Assembly: GCA_013214575.1 (NCBI GenBank)
Contig: JABSSD010000119.1
Span: 94,015-158,014 of the forward strand
Direction: 5' to 3'
DNA from: Paracoccaceae bacterium
GTDB lineage: Bacteria; Pseudomonadota; Alphaproteobacteria; Rhodobacterales; Rhodobacteraceae
DNA: 64,000 nt
Each line of letters opens with the position of its first letter. The first letter of the stretch is position 1. A model generated the notes under the pieces. It had not been told where the DNA came from. It did no database searches and worked only from the letters and a program-made list of their open reading frames with translations. Shown here piece after piece: positions 51,976-61,919 of the stretch. A program made the position numbers and the translations under genes.

Positions 51976-52422
51976 ATGCCCGAAACGTTAATACCCGAGA
52001 CTTTTCAGTTCTCCAGAACCGCCCGCACCCCCCAATTGCTTGTCACATTGATGATACTCTATGGCGTTCTGGCTGGCCTCTATTTCGCCCTTGACGCCGC
52101 CGGCTGGATCGTCGCCCTTTTGACACTGCCAACAATCCCTGCCGCCTGGGACTATTGGCGTGATATCCGCTCGGGCCTATCGCTCGGTCCGGACCAGGTC
52201 GCGTGGTACAGCGGCCAACACATCGACAGCCTGGCGCTGGACCAGATCGACCATGCCCGGTTCGATACCCGCTGGGATTTTTCCGTGCGGGTCACCTTTA
52301 ACCTGCAAGACGGCAGCAAACTGCGGCTGCCACCTCAGGTAGTGCCACCGCGCCGCCAGCTTGAACCCGAACTACAGGCGCGCGGTGTGCGAACTGAACG
52401 ACATCATTTCCGGCTGTCTTGA
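51976..52422 (+). CDS. Uncharacterised membrane protein with two TM segments
   Basis: TPQLLVTLMILYGVLAGLYFALDAAGWIVALLTLPTIPAAW followed by soluble domain. Confidence 0.65.
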   Translation: MPETLIPETFQFSRTARTPQLLVTLMILYGVLAGLYFALDAAGWIVALLTLPTIPAAWDYWRDIRSGLSLGPDQVAWYSGQHIDSLALDQIDHARFDTRWDFSVRVTFNLQDGSKLRLPPQVVPPRRQLEPELQARGVRTERHHFRLS

Positions 52423-52528
52423 TCCCGGGCCCTCGCCGATACCCCCTCACCAAGGCCATGCGAAAACCCCAATTCAAAACCCGAAACACCGCAAGCTTGC
52501 CCTTTTTGCGCCCCATTGCCGCGAGATA

Positions 52529-53866
52529 ATGGCGCAACACCTTCTGATGCTGCCACCGAACCGGATATTTCTGATGCTTAACCTCTCCCGACAGGCGCGC
52601 GATGCCATTTCTCAGATGATCCACCCTTTCATGGGGCGCTTCGGCCTGCCGCAAAAGGATCAGTTGATCGCCCGTGCCCTGCCAGTCGACACCACATTCC
52701 CCCAAGTGCGCCCCGAGGACAGTCTCTCTATTGCGGTGATGGACCAGGGCGTCGATGACATCGCCTGCCGGGCCGCACAGGCCCGCGGCCAATATCTGGC
52801 CAGACAAGACCGCTGGGACGAGCTTTCCGCCGAGATCGAAGCTGCGGACAGAGTCCGCACCAAAACCCCAGGCGGCATGCCGCTGGCCGACCTGCTTGCT
52901 TACGGCGCCCGCGCTGATGTGGTCAATGCCGTTGAACATGCGCTCAACGATGGCCACCAAGCGGACTCCCGGCCCCTGATCGACGGCATAATGGCACTGG
53001 AGGCTGTTCGGCTGCCCTACCGAAACGATCCCTATCTGGCAACTGTGGTGGCTCTGGCCCATATCGATATCGGCTGGACCTGGCGTGGCACCGGCTGGGA
53101 AAACACACTCCCCGCTGTCAATCGGCAGCGCTGGACGTCCCATTTTGATCGCGCCGCAGCGCTGCTCGCCCCGTTCGACACCACAGAGCTGAACAGTCCG
53201 TTTATGGCCGCGACAAGCTGCGCCATGTTACAGGGCAACAGCATAAAAACCATGACTGTCGCCAATGGCTATCAACGCCTGATCGATCTTGACCCGATGG
53301 ACAGCCGCCATTTCCGGGCCCTTGGCAATCACATGCTGCCACGCTGGTCCGGCTCTTATGCCGCGCTCGAACTTGAGGCGCGCCGCACTGCCTCGCGCAC
53401 CGCGCCCATCTGGGGGGCTGGCGGCTACACATGGGTCTATTTCGATGCCATAGCCAATGACGAACAGGCCTGCGCCCAGGTTGATGTGGAGTTCTTTCTC
53501 GACGGGCTGCGTGACATCGTGAAAACCCAGCCAACCCAAGAGATGATCAATCTGCTTGCCTCATACTGTTCGGTGGCCCTGTGCAACGGTCTGGGCCTCT
53601 GCGAATGGGCTGATATGCCAAGGTTGCAAATAGCCGAAGCCGCTGACTGGCTGATCCGGGACCACCTCTATGAGGTGCACCCCTTGATCTGGGCCCACGC
53701 GGCGGACGGGTTTGACAACAACGCCAGGATCACCTCCCCCAGCCGGTTTGCCGCCCGCGGCCGCGCAGATGCAATGCAGATCATTGCAGATCTGTTCCGC
53801 GATGAAATTGACCGGGGCCACAAGGTGACCTTCACCACCGACGGCCCTCAGTTCAGCCTTGCCTAG
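52529..53866 (+). CDS. Uncharacterised protein
   Basis: Starts MAQHLLMLPPNRIFLMLNLSRQ (52529) or MLNLSRQ (52574); ORF-track TTG start 52361 overlaps upstream gene; no family recognised. Confidence 0.7.
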   Translation: MAQHLLMLPPNRIFLMLNLSRQARDAISQMIHPFMGRFGLPQKDQLIARALPVDTTFPQVRPEDSLSIAVMDQGVDDIACRAAQARGQYLARQDRWDELSAEIEAADRVRTKTPGGMPLADLLAYGARADVVNAVEHALNDGHQADSRPLIDGIMALEAVRLPYRNDPYLATVVALAHIDIGWTWRGTGWENTLPAVNRQRWTSHFDRAAALLAPFDTTELNSPFMAATSCAMLQGNSIKTMTVANGYQRLIDLDPMDSRHFRALGNHMLPRWSGSYAALELEARRTASRTAPIWGAGGYTWVYFDAIANDEQACAQVDVEFFLDGLRDIVKTQPTQEMINLLASYCSVALCNGLGLCEWADMPRLQIAEAADWLIRDHLYEVHPLIWAHAADGFDNNARITSPSRFAARGRADAMQIIADLFRDEIDRGHKVTFTTDGPQFSLA

Positions 53867-53927
53867 GCCAGCATCTGCATCGGGCTTTCACCTAAAAACG
53901 ACTTCGCCTTTGGCAGATCGTTGCATT

Positions 53928-53994
53928 CGAGTATTTTCAGCAAAAAGAAGCTGCAAGAAAAATCACCTGTGTTTCTCGTTGCCAAAAATACTCA
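53928..53994. repeat. Inverted pair of dispersed-repeat tails (GAGTATTTTCAGCAAAAAGAAG and TGAGTATTTTTGGCAACGAGAAAC)
   Basis: GAGTATTTT core in both orientations in a non-coding gap. Confidence 0.55.
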
Positions 53995-54256
53995 TATAAC
54001 AACAGGGCCGGGCAACCATAGGCTTCGCTGCAGGGCGCTGGCGAAATTTGCGGCAGGGTCCCCCCCGGCCAAAACCGACCTCCGGCGCTGGTGGGAGAAC
54101 TCGGCGCGCCCCGGCGGTATTTTCATCTGACTTTGGCAAGAGACCTGGTCCTTCCAGGTAGTCTCAGATCCCTGATTTCGGAATTATTTCAATAGAGTGC
54201 CCTATGTTCCGATATCTGCAATCGCCAAGATAAAGACCGTGGCGATTGCAGATGTT

Positions 54257-56614
54257 TCAGCGCTTTTTCAGCGCATCCAAAAGGGCTGCGCCAAATGCGC
54301 CACCCGCGTCACCGCCCGCCTTTGGTCCTTTTGGGCCTGCGGACATCGGCTGCTTGCCGCGCCCGCCTTGATTGCCTTTGCCCGGCTTGCCGTCAGGCCG
54401 GCCCCCCAGAGCCCCGCCTCGCGCGGCCCGGTCGTCGCGGGACGAAGCGCCGCCATCCTTGCGCATGGTCAGGCCAATGCGTTTGCGGGGCACATCAATT
54501 TCGGTGACGGTGACCTTGACCACCGCTCCGGTTTTCACCACCTCATGCGGGTCTTTGACAAACCGGTCTGCCAACTGGCTGACATGTACCAGACCGTCCT
54601 GATGCACGCCAATGTCGACAAAGGCGCCAAAGGCCGCAACATTGGTCACAGTGCCCTCAAGCACCATACCCGGCTTCAGATCCTTGATGTCTTCGACCCC
54701 GTCGGCAAATGTCGCAGTGACAAAACTGGGGCGCGGATCCCGGCCCGGTTTCTCCAATTCGGCCAGAATGTCACGCACCGTCGGCAGGCCGAACTTATCA
54801 TCTACAAATGCCTCGGCCTGCACCCCGCGCAGGGCGCCCGGATCACTGGCCAGCGCCCGCAGATCGCGCCCGCAAGCCTTTACGATCTTGCGCGCCACTC
54901 GGTAGGCCTCGGGATGTACCGACGAGCCATCCAGCGGCTCGGCGCCATCCCGAATGCGCAGGAAACCGGCACATTGCTCAAACGCCCGCGGCCCCAGACG
55001 CGCCACTTTCAGCAATTCCCGCCGCGAGGCAAAGGCACCGTTCACATCCCGGTGCGCCACAATGGCCTCGGCCAGTCCCGGCCCCAGACCAGAGACATGC
55101 GCCAGAAGAGGTGCCGAGGCCATGTTCAAATCGACACCAACGCCGTTCACCACATCCTCGATCACTGCTTCCAGCGACTTCGACAGCTGGTGCTGATCAA
55201 CGTCATGTTGATACTGACCGACGCCAATCGACTTGGGTTCGATCTTGACCAGTTCAGCCAGCGGATCCTGCAACCGCCGCGCAATCGACACTGCGCCGCG
55301 CAGGCTCACATCCAGATCCGGGAACTCCCGCGCCGCCAGTTCCGATGCGGAATAGACCGAGGCCCCCGCCTCGCTGACCACCACCTTGGTTGGCACTTTC
55401 ACACCCGGCGGCAACAGCTTCAGCGCATCCGCCACCAGTCGCTCGGTCTCACGACTACCGGTACCATTGCCAATGGCAATCAGCTCGACGCCATACTGCA
55501 CCACCAGTTTCAGGATCGCCGCCTTGGCGCCACCAACATCATTCCTTGGCTGAAACGGGTAGAAGGTATCTGTGCCCACCATTTTACCGGTGGCATCGAC
55601 CACTGCCGCCTTGACGCCGGTGCGAATGCCCGGGTCCAGCCCGAGTGTCACCAGCGCACCGGCCGGAGCGGCAAACAGCAGGTCTTTCAGATTGCGCGCA
55701 AACACCCGGATAGCCTCATCCTGCGAGCGCTTGCGCAGCTCGCTCATCAGTTCCAGCATCATCGATAGGCTCAGCTTCAGACGCCAGGCCCAGCCGGCAA
55801 TTTTGCGCAGCCAGATATCTCCGGGGCCGTTGCCCCCCGCCTGCAACTGCGCCGCCACCATGGCTTCGGCACGGGCCGCGCCCTCCTCGGAGTCGGGGCC
55901 GATATCCAGTGTCAGCACGCCCTCATTCGCGCCGCGCAGCATCGCCAGTGCCCGGTGTGACGGCACATCCGCCCAGCGCTCGCGATGATCGAAATAATCC
56001 GAGAACTTGGCGCCCTTATCCTGCTGCCCCTGCACAACCCGAGCGGTCAGAAAAGCCTCTTTCTGCAAGAAACCCCGCAGGTTACCCAGCAAACCAGCGT
56101 TTTCCGTCAGCCGTTCCACCAGAATATCGCGGGCGCCGTTCAGCGCATCCTTCACCGTCTCGACAGTCTCAGAAACAAAGCTCTCGGCCTGCGCCTCGGG
56201 CGCAGTCATCCGATCCGCCAGAACAGCATCCGCCAGCGCCTCCAGCCCATTTTCGCGGGCAATCATCGCCTTGGTGCGGCGCTTCTTCTTATAGGGCAGA
56301 TAGATATCTTCCAGCTGCGCCTTGGTTTCCGCCTTGGCAATTGTGCCGGCCAGTTCGACGGTCAGCTTATCCTGCGCCTTGATGGTCTGCAGAATGCTCG
56401 CACGGCGCGCTTCCAGCTCGCGCAGATAGGACAACCGCTCGGCCAGTGTCCGCAGCTGGGTATCATCCAAGCCCCCGGTCACCTCTTTGCGGTAGCGGGC
56501 GATGAACGGCACGGTCGAGCCTTCATCCAGCAACTTCACGGCCGACACCACCTGTTCAGGTCGGGCGCTGATCTGTGTGGCGATGGAATGGGCGATACGG
56601 CGGGCGGTCTCCAC
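54257..56614 (-). CDS. tex: Tex family S1 RNA-binding transcription accessory protein
   Basis: STVPFIARYRKEVTGGLDDTQLR, GLDPGIRTGVKAAVVD, C-terminal S1 domain VLEGTVTNVAAFGAFVDIGVHQDGLVHVSQL. Confidence 0.95.
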   Translation of the reverse strand: METARRIAHSIATQISARPEQVVSAVKLLDEGSTVPFIARYRKEVTGGLDDTQLRTLAERLSYLRELEARRASILQTIKAQDKLTVELAGTIAKAETKAQLEDIYLPYKKKRRTKAMIARENGLEALADAVLADRMTAPEAQAESFVSETVETVKDALNGARDILVERLTENAGLLGNLRGFLQKEAFLTARVVQGQQDKGAKFSDYFDHRERWADVPSHRALAMLRGANEGVLTLDIGPDSEEGAARAEAMVAAQLQAGGNGPGDIWLRKIAGWAWRLKLSLSMMLELMSELRKRSQDEAIRVFARNLKDLLFAAPAGALVTLGLDPGIRTGVKAAVVDATGKMVGTDTFYPFQPRNDVGGAKAAILKLVVQYGVELIAIGNGTGSRETERLVADALKLLPPGVKVPTKVVVSEAGASVYSASELAAREFPDLDVSLRGAVSIARRLQDPLAELVKIEPKSIGVGQYQHDVDQHQLSKSLEAVIEDVVNGVGVDLNMASAPLLAHVSGLGPGLAEAIVAHRDVNGAFASRRELLKVARLGPRAFEQCAGFLRIRDGAEPLDGSSVHPEAYRVARKIVKACGRDLRALASDPGALRGVQAEAFVDDKFGLPTVRDILAELEKPGRDPRPSFVTATFADGVEDIKDLKPGMVLEGTVTNVAAFGAFVDIGVHQDGLVHVSQLADRFVKDPHEVVKTGAVVKVTVTEIDVPRKRIGLTMRKDGGASSRDDRAARGGALGGRPDGKPGKGNQGGRGKQPMSAGPKGPKAGGDAGGAFGAALLDALKKR

Positions 56615-56703
56615 GGCGGTCTCCTCAGGTCTGTTGGGACACCCTTCTTAGCCGCGCGGGGGAAGGCCGCCAAGAGCAAGATCACCGACCGGGTGAATTT
56701 GGC

Positions 56704-57039
56704 CTAATCACTCTCGCCCGGCAGGTCCGGCGTATAGCCGCTGCCCCAAGACCTCAGCGCCGCCATCATCGGAGCAAGTGCCTTGCCGCTAGCGGTCAGG
56801 TGGTACTCCCAACGGGGCGGGTTTTGCGAGTATTTGCGACGGTCCAATATGCCACCCTCCTCCAACTTGCGCAGCCGGGCTGACAGCGTATTGGGCGAGA
56901 CCTTCAGCACGTCCTGCAAATCCTGGAACCTGCGGGCGCCCTCCAGAAAGAACTCGCGCAGAATCAGCAGCGACCACTGGTCCCCCATCACGTTCGAGGC
57001 CCGCTGGATGGGGCAATTTCGGCGATCCTTATGCGTCAT
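56704..57039 (-). CDS. HxlR family transcriptional regulator
   Basis: CPIQRASNVMGDQWSLLILREFFLEGARRFQDLQDVLKVSPNTLSARLRKLEEGGIL. Confidence 0.93.
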   Translation of the reverse strand: MTHKDRRNCPIQRASNVMGDQWSLLILREFFLEGARRFQDLQDVLKVSPNTLSARLRKLEEGGILDRRKYSQNPPRWEYHLTASGKALAPMMAALRSWGSGYTPDLPGESD

Positions 57040-57088
57040 GGCCTTAATCTATGCATGCCCCTTGCAAATGTGAAGTCACTACATATTT

Positions 57089-57101
57089 GATAGTTACTAT
57101 C
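57089..57101. promoter_or_regulatory. Candidate HxlR operator GATAGT-T-ACTATC
   Basis: Perfect 6-bp arms between divergent hxlR and membrane protein genes. Confidence 0.45.
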
Positions 57102-57115
57102 CTTTATAGATTAAC

Positions 57116-57877
57116 ATGGCCAACCAGAAAACGGAGCCCACAATGTTTGAAATAATCGCGACCTCCTATTTACAGGTCTTCGCAGTGATCCTGCCGGCAC
57201 TGGCGCTCAGCCTGATCACTCTCGGCGCCACAGGGGCAGGCCTGTCAACAAAACGAACAGCCATGGCTGTTGCTGTGGTCGCCACAATATTCGGAGTCTG
57301 GTATGCGCTGGTGGTGGTATTGGCCAAGGCTGGTTTTCTGATGCCGCCCGTGAAATTCACCGATCCGCCCTACGCTCTGATGCCCCTGCTTGGCGGCGCC
57401 GCTCTGCTTTGGGCGCTGGGGCGTTTGACCCACACCGGCCGTCTCATTCTGGGCAATCTGGACCACGTCCACCTGATCAGCATCCAAAGCCTGCGGTTGA
57501 TGGGCGGGCTGTTTCTGGTTGGCTGGGCCATGGGCGTGCTGCCCTGGCAATTCGCCCTACCCGCTGGTGTTGGTGACATTACGGCCGGCATTGCAGCCAT
57601 TCAGGCCACACGCGCCGCACACCGAGGCGACGCCAATGCAGAACAGCTGATCCGCCGCGCCAGTATTATTGGCTTGCTGGACTTTGTGGTGGCCGTCAGC
57701 CTCGGCATCGTGACCTCGCCTGGCGTCCTGCAACTGATGGCCTTTGACAAACCAAACATCATCAACGCCTATCCCTTGGCGCTGTTCCCCATGTTCATCG
57801 TGCCAATCTTCATCGCCTTTCAGCTGTTTTCGCTGCAAGCCCTGCGTCGCGCCACACCGCAGACCGTTGCCGCATGA
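57116..57877 (+). CDS. Uncharacterised integral membrane protein
   Basis: About seven hydrophobic segments; divergent from HxlR gene; start may be 57143 (MFEIIATS). Confidence 0.75.
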   Translation: MANQKTEPTMFEIIATSYLQVFAVILPALALSLITLGATGAGLSTKRTAMAVAVVATIFGVWYALVVVLAKAGFLMPPVKFTDPPYALMPLLGGAALLWALGRLTHTGRLILGNLDHVHLISIQSLRLMGGLFLVGWAMGVLPWQFALPAGVGDITAGIAAIQATRAAHRGDANAEQLIRRASIIGLLDFVVAVSLGIVTSPGVLQLMAFDKPNIINAYPLALFPMFIVPIFIAFQLFSLQALRRATPQTVAA

Positions 57878-57973
57878 CAATCTCCAAGAGGCCAGCCAAC
57901 GCACTGGCCTCTTGCCCCGCCAGCCGGGCTGGCCTAGAACGCTGGCAAACCTGATCAAAGGAGCCGGTGCGAC

Positions 57974-59485
57974 ATGCTCGACCTGACATATGAACTGCCC
58001 AAACCCAAGGTGATCTCGGGTGCCAAGCATGACTGGGAACTGGTCATCGGTCTGGAGGTCCACGCTCAGGTCAGCTCCAATGCCAAACTGTTTTCCGGCG
58101 CCTCGACCCAGTTTGGTGCCGAGCCGAACTCAAACGTGGCCTTTGTCGACGCGGCGATGCCCGGCATGCTGCCGGTGATCAACGAATATTGCATCGAACA
58201 GGCGGTGCGCACCGGGCTGGCCCTGAAGGCGCAGATCAACCTGAGTTCCGCCTTTGACCGCAAGAACTATTTCTACCCCGACCTGCCGCAGGGCTACCAG
58301 ATCTCGCAGCTGTATCACCCCATTGTGGGCGAAGGCGAAGTGCTGGTCGAACTGGGCAACGGCTTGGCGCGCAACATTCGCATCGAACGCATCCACATGG
58401 AGCAGGACGCCGGCAAGTCGATCCACGACATGGATCCCAACATGTCCTTTGTCGACCTGAACCGCACCGGTGTTTGCCTGATGGAGATCGTGTCGCGCCC
58501 CGATATGCGCAGCCCCGAAGAGGCCGCCGCCTTTGTTGCCAAACTGCGCCAGATCATGCGTTATTTGGGCACCTGTGACGGCAATATGCAGAACGGCAAT
58601 ATGCGGGCTGACGTCAACGTGTCGATCTGTCGTCCCGGCCAGTATGAAAAATACCAGGAGTCTCAGGACTTCGCCCATCTCGGCACCCGCTGCGAAATCA
58701 AGAACATGAACTCGATGCGGTTCATCCAGCAAGCGATCATTGTTGAGGCTGAACGGCAGATCAAAATCGTCGAGGCTGGCGGCAGTGTGGCCCAGGAAAC
58801 CCGGCTCTATGACGTCGAGAAGGGCGAGACCCGCTCGATGCGCTCCAAGGAAGAAGCGCATGACTATCGCTACTTCCCCGACCCCGACCTGCTGCCGCTG
58901 GAGATTGAGCAGGCCTGGGTTGATGAGATCGCCGCCACCCTGCCGGAACTGCCAGACGCCAAGAAATCGCGTTTTATCGCCGATTTTGGCCTGTCCGACT
59001 ATGACGCCTCGGTGCTGACCGCAGATGTGGAATCGGCCGCGTATTTTGAGGCCGTGGCCGAAGGCCGCAACGGCAAGCTCTCTGCGAACTGGGTGATCAA
59101 CGAACTTTTTGGCCGCCTGAAAGCCGATGACAAAGATATCGCAAACTGCCCGGTCACTCCGGCGCAACTGGGTGGTATTATCGCGCTGATATCGGCGGAT
59201 ACCATCTCCGGCAAGATCGCTAAAGATCTGTTTGAAATCGTCTATTCTGAGGGCGGCGACCCGGCTGAGATCGTCGAGACCCGCGGCATGAAGCAGGTGA
59301 CCGATACCGGCGCCATTGAGGCGGCTTTGGACAAAATCATCGCCGACAACCCGGCGCAGGTGGAAAAGGTCAAGGTGAACCCAAAACTGGCAGGCTGGTT
59401 TGTCGGTCAGGTGATGAAAGCCACCGGCGGCAAGGCCAACCCAAAGGCGGTGAACCAGCTGGTGGCGCAAAAACTCGGCGACTGA
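57974..59485 (+). CDS. gatB: Aspartyl/glutamyl-tRNA(Asn/Gln) amidotransferase subunit B
   Basis: [62 protein letters not shown]. Confidence 0.97.
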   Translation: MLDLTYELPKPKVISGAKHDWELVIGLEVHAQVSSNAKLFSGASTQFGAEPNSNVAFVDAAMPGMLPVINEYCIEQAVRTGLALKAQINLSSAFDRKNYFYPDLPQGYQISQLYHPIVGEGEVLVELGNGLARNIRIERIHMEQDAGKSIHDMDPNMSFVDLNRTGVCLMEIVSRPDMRSPEEAAAFVAKLRQIMRYLGTCDGNMQNGNMRADVNVSICRPGQYEKYQESQDFAHLGTRCEIKNMNSMRFIQQAIIVEAERQIKIVEAGGSVAQETRLYDVEKGETRSMRSKEEAHDYRYFPDPDLLPLEIEQAWVDEIAATLPELPDAKKSRFIADFGLSDYDASVLTADVESAAYFEAVAEGRNGKLSANWVINELFGRLKADDKDIANCPVTPAQLGGIIALISADTISGKIAKDLFEIVYSEGGDPAEIVETRGMKQVTDTGAIEAALDKIIADNPAQVEKVKVNPKLAGWFVGQVMKATGGKANPKAVNQLVAQKLGD

Positions 59486-59495
59486 TCTGCATCGA

Positions 59496-59562
59496 TGCAT
59501 GTTCAAACATGCACGCGCCAGGAAGAGCGTCTGTAGGTCCCTGATCTACAGACGCTCTTCCT
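59496..59562. terminator. Two consecutive perfect hairpins downstream of gatB
   Basis: TGCATGTT-CA-AACATGCA (59496-59513) and AGGAAGAGCGTCTGTAG-N9-CTACAGACGCTCTTCCT (59520-59562, 17-bp perfect stem). Confidence 0.6.
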
Positions 59563-59778
59563 AGCGCCAGAAACCCGTTCACAGCTTTTGCGGTAAATTC
59601 AGATTGCCGAGACCTCTGAGATTTCAAACTCTCTTATGGTCCGATTTTCAGCATTTCGACATTTTCAGCATATCGACCCCGCCTATTGTGTCGGGACTCA
59701 CTTTGACGCCGTGTAAAATAGCCCCCCGAGGGGGGGGCCTCATCGCAACTGAAGACACTTGGACCTATTTTTTACGTA

Positions 59779-60339
59779 TTGATTTTGGCGGAGTCGGAAC
59801 CTCATCAGGTTGTCTCTCCCTTTGCACTAGAGATCCTTCACCGCTTCGATATCGAAGCGCCACTGGATTTTGACCGCCCCATTCTGCAGCAGCGTAAATA
59901 TGGCCGGGTTAATGCAACTTACTGCAAGCCTTGCATCATTCGGGAACCGGTGATGTTGTCCATAGGCGGGCATTACTCTGATCACCACAAATTGCACTTG
60001 TCGGATAATCTCATGTTATTTCACCTGAAATATATTGACCGGGACATGCTGATGAGCCGCCAGACGCAGCGCCGCCAGCAAACCGTGGCGGGAAACGGTG
60101 AGATTTGGGACACCACTACCGGAAATGGATGGCATCACGACGCCAACGCAATGTCTGATTTTCTACAGAGCTTTTTGGATCGCGGTCTTCCCGAAGACCG
60201 TGGAGTGTCCTTTGACTGGCAACGCCGCCGTATTCAGAAATCATGGCAATTAGATGAGAAAAGCGGATTGTGGAAACACAACCGGCTGCATGATCGCAGA
60301 ACCTACACGCTTCCTGACCGATTTCAGACCATATTCTGA
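59779..60339 (+). pseudogene. Possible N-terminally truncated gene of unknown family (C-terminal part only)
   Basis: TTG-start ORF; VNATYCKPCIIREPVMLSIGGHYSDHHKLHLSDNLMLFHLKYIDRDMLMSRQ looks like a protein interior or C-terminus; in-frame TAG at 59719. Confidence 0.4.
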
Positions 60340-60433
60340 GCGCACGGCGCGTCAGAGGGCGGAGACCTTTGCCTTATGCCGTAGAAACTCGGGAACTGAG
60401 CAAGTAACCCACGGGGTACAGCAACGAATTACC

Positions 60434-60458
60434 AGGGCGGCCAACGGGTCGCCCTTTT
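60434..60458 (+). terminator. Candidate terminator
   Basis: AGGGCG...CGCCCTTTTC. Confidence 0.5.
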
Positions 60459-60529
60459 CTGTTGTCCCCTTCATCAGCTTGACTCTCTGCTAGGTGGCCC
60501 GTTCTCTGGGCAAAAATTCAGGAGACACC

Positions 60530-61777
60530 ATGCAGAACAGTTTCAATCAGGAACTCGAAGACCGGCTTGTCCGCTATGCTGCAATCGACAGCCAAAGCGA
60601 CGAAAACTCTCCCTTGGCCCCCAGCACCAAATGCCAGTTCGGGATGTTGCACCTGCTCAAAGAAGAGCTCAGCTCCATTGGCGCACAGGACGTGATGCTG
60701 ACCGAATACGGCGTTGTACTGGCGACCATTCCAGGCACTGTCCCGGGGCCAACGATTGGCTTCCTTGCCCATGTGGACACGGCGCCGCAGTTCAATGCAA
60801 CAGGCGTCAAACCACGGGTGATCAAGGGCTACAACGGCGGTGATATCAGCTTCCCGGACAATCCCGACCTGGTGTTGTCTCCGGCCGAGCATCCCTATCT
60901 GGCGACCAAACAGGGCCACACTCTGGTCACGGCATCTGGCACCACTCTTTTGGGCGCCGATGACAAGGCAGGGGTGTCGATCATCATGACGATGGCACGT
61001 CATATGCTGGATAATCCAGACATCCGGCGCGGTCCAATCCGCATCGCCTTTACCCCGGACGAAGAAATTGGCCGCGGCGTGGGCGACGCGCTGATCACCG
61101 ATCTGGCCGCCGATTTTGCCTATACTCTGGATGGCGGCGAAGTGGGCGAGATCGAATTTGAGAGCTTCTCGGCTGACCGCGCCGTTGTCAGCATTACTGG
61201 CGTCTCTATCCATCCCGGGTTGGCAAAAGAGAAAATGGTCAACGCCATCCACCTTGCCGCCAAGATCATACAGACGCTGCCGCAGGCAACCATGACCCCC
61301 GAGACCACCGATGACCGCGACGGCTTTATCCATGCCACAGATATGCTTGGCGGCTCCTCTGAAATGGTGATCAAACTGATCCTTCGTGATTTTGAGATGG
61401 AGGGGCTGGCGGCCAAAGGCGACATCCTGCGGCAGGTCTGTGATGCGGTACAGGCCACGGAACCCCGCGCATCCATCACTTGCGAAATCTACCCGCAATA
61501 CCGCAACATGCGCTACTGGCTAGAGAAAGACATGACACCGGTTGAGCTCGCCCGGGAGGCCAGCAAGGCGCATGGGATCGAACCGGTGTCAGTGCCCATT
61601 CGCGGCGGCACCGACGGCTCGCGGCTCACGGAACTGGGTATCCCGGCGCCAAATATCTTTACCGGAATGCAAAACATCCACGGACCGCTGGAATGGATCT
61701 CGGTGCAGGACATGGTGACCGCAACCGAAGTTTGCCTGTCGCTGGCCAGCCTGGCGGCGGATAAGCAGGCCGGATAA
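60530..61777 (+). CDS. pepT: Peptidase T (tripeptidase, M20B)
   Basis: MQNSFNQELEDRLVRYAAIDSQSDENSPLAPST; GFLAHVDTAPQFN; FTPDEEIGRG; IPIRGGTDGSRLTELGIPAPNIFTG-type ending. Confidence 0.94.
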   Translation: MQNSFNQELEDRLVRYAAIDSQSDENSPLAPSTKCQFGMLHLLKEELSSIGAQDVMLTEYGVVLATIPGTVPGPTIGFLAHVDTAPQFNATGVKPRVIKGYNGGDISFPDNPDLVLSPAEHPYLATKQGHTLVTASGTTLLGADDKAGVSIIMTMARHMLDNPDIRRGPIRIAFTPDEEIGRGVGDALITDLAADFAYTLDGGEVGEIEFESFSADRAVVSITGVSIHPGLAKEKMVNAIHLAAKIIQTLPQATMTPETTDDRDGFIHATDMLGGSSEMVIKLILRDFEMEGLAAKGDILRQVCDAVQATEPRASITCEIYPQYRNMRYWLEKDMTPVELAREASKAHGIEPVSVPIRGGTDGSRLTELGIPAPNIFTGMQNIHGPLEWISVQDMVTATEVCLSLASLAADKQAG

Positions 61778-61919
61778 AGCCCCCCAAGGCAAATCAGATT
61801 GGGCGCTGGAGTGATACCGGCGTCCAATTATGCGATGTGCCGCTGGCGTCACATTCCCGCCTTGGCCTAGCCCGCGGCTCTTGCTAAACACATGCAACAA
61901 ACAAACGATCCGGATCATA

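Noticed and set aside
58130-59506. 458-aa minus-strand ORF opposite gatB
   Set aside because: Antisense shadow ORF; gatB is unambiguous, and the His/Gln-rich shadow translation has no recognisable domain.
60360-60460. Possible tRNA-like or tmRNA-like segment before pepT
   Set aside because: No cloverleaf, no CCA-like end or T-loop consensus; better explained as a terminator.
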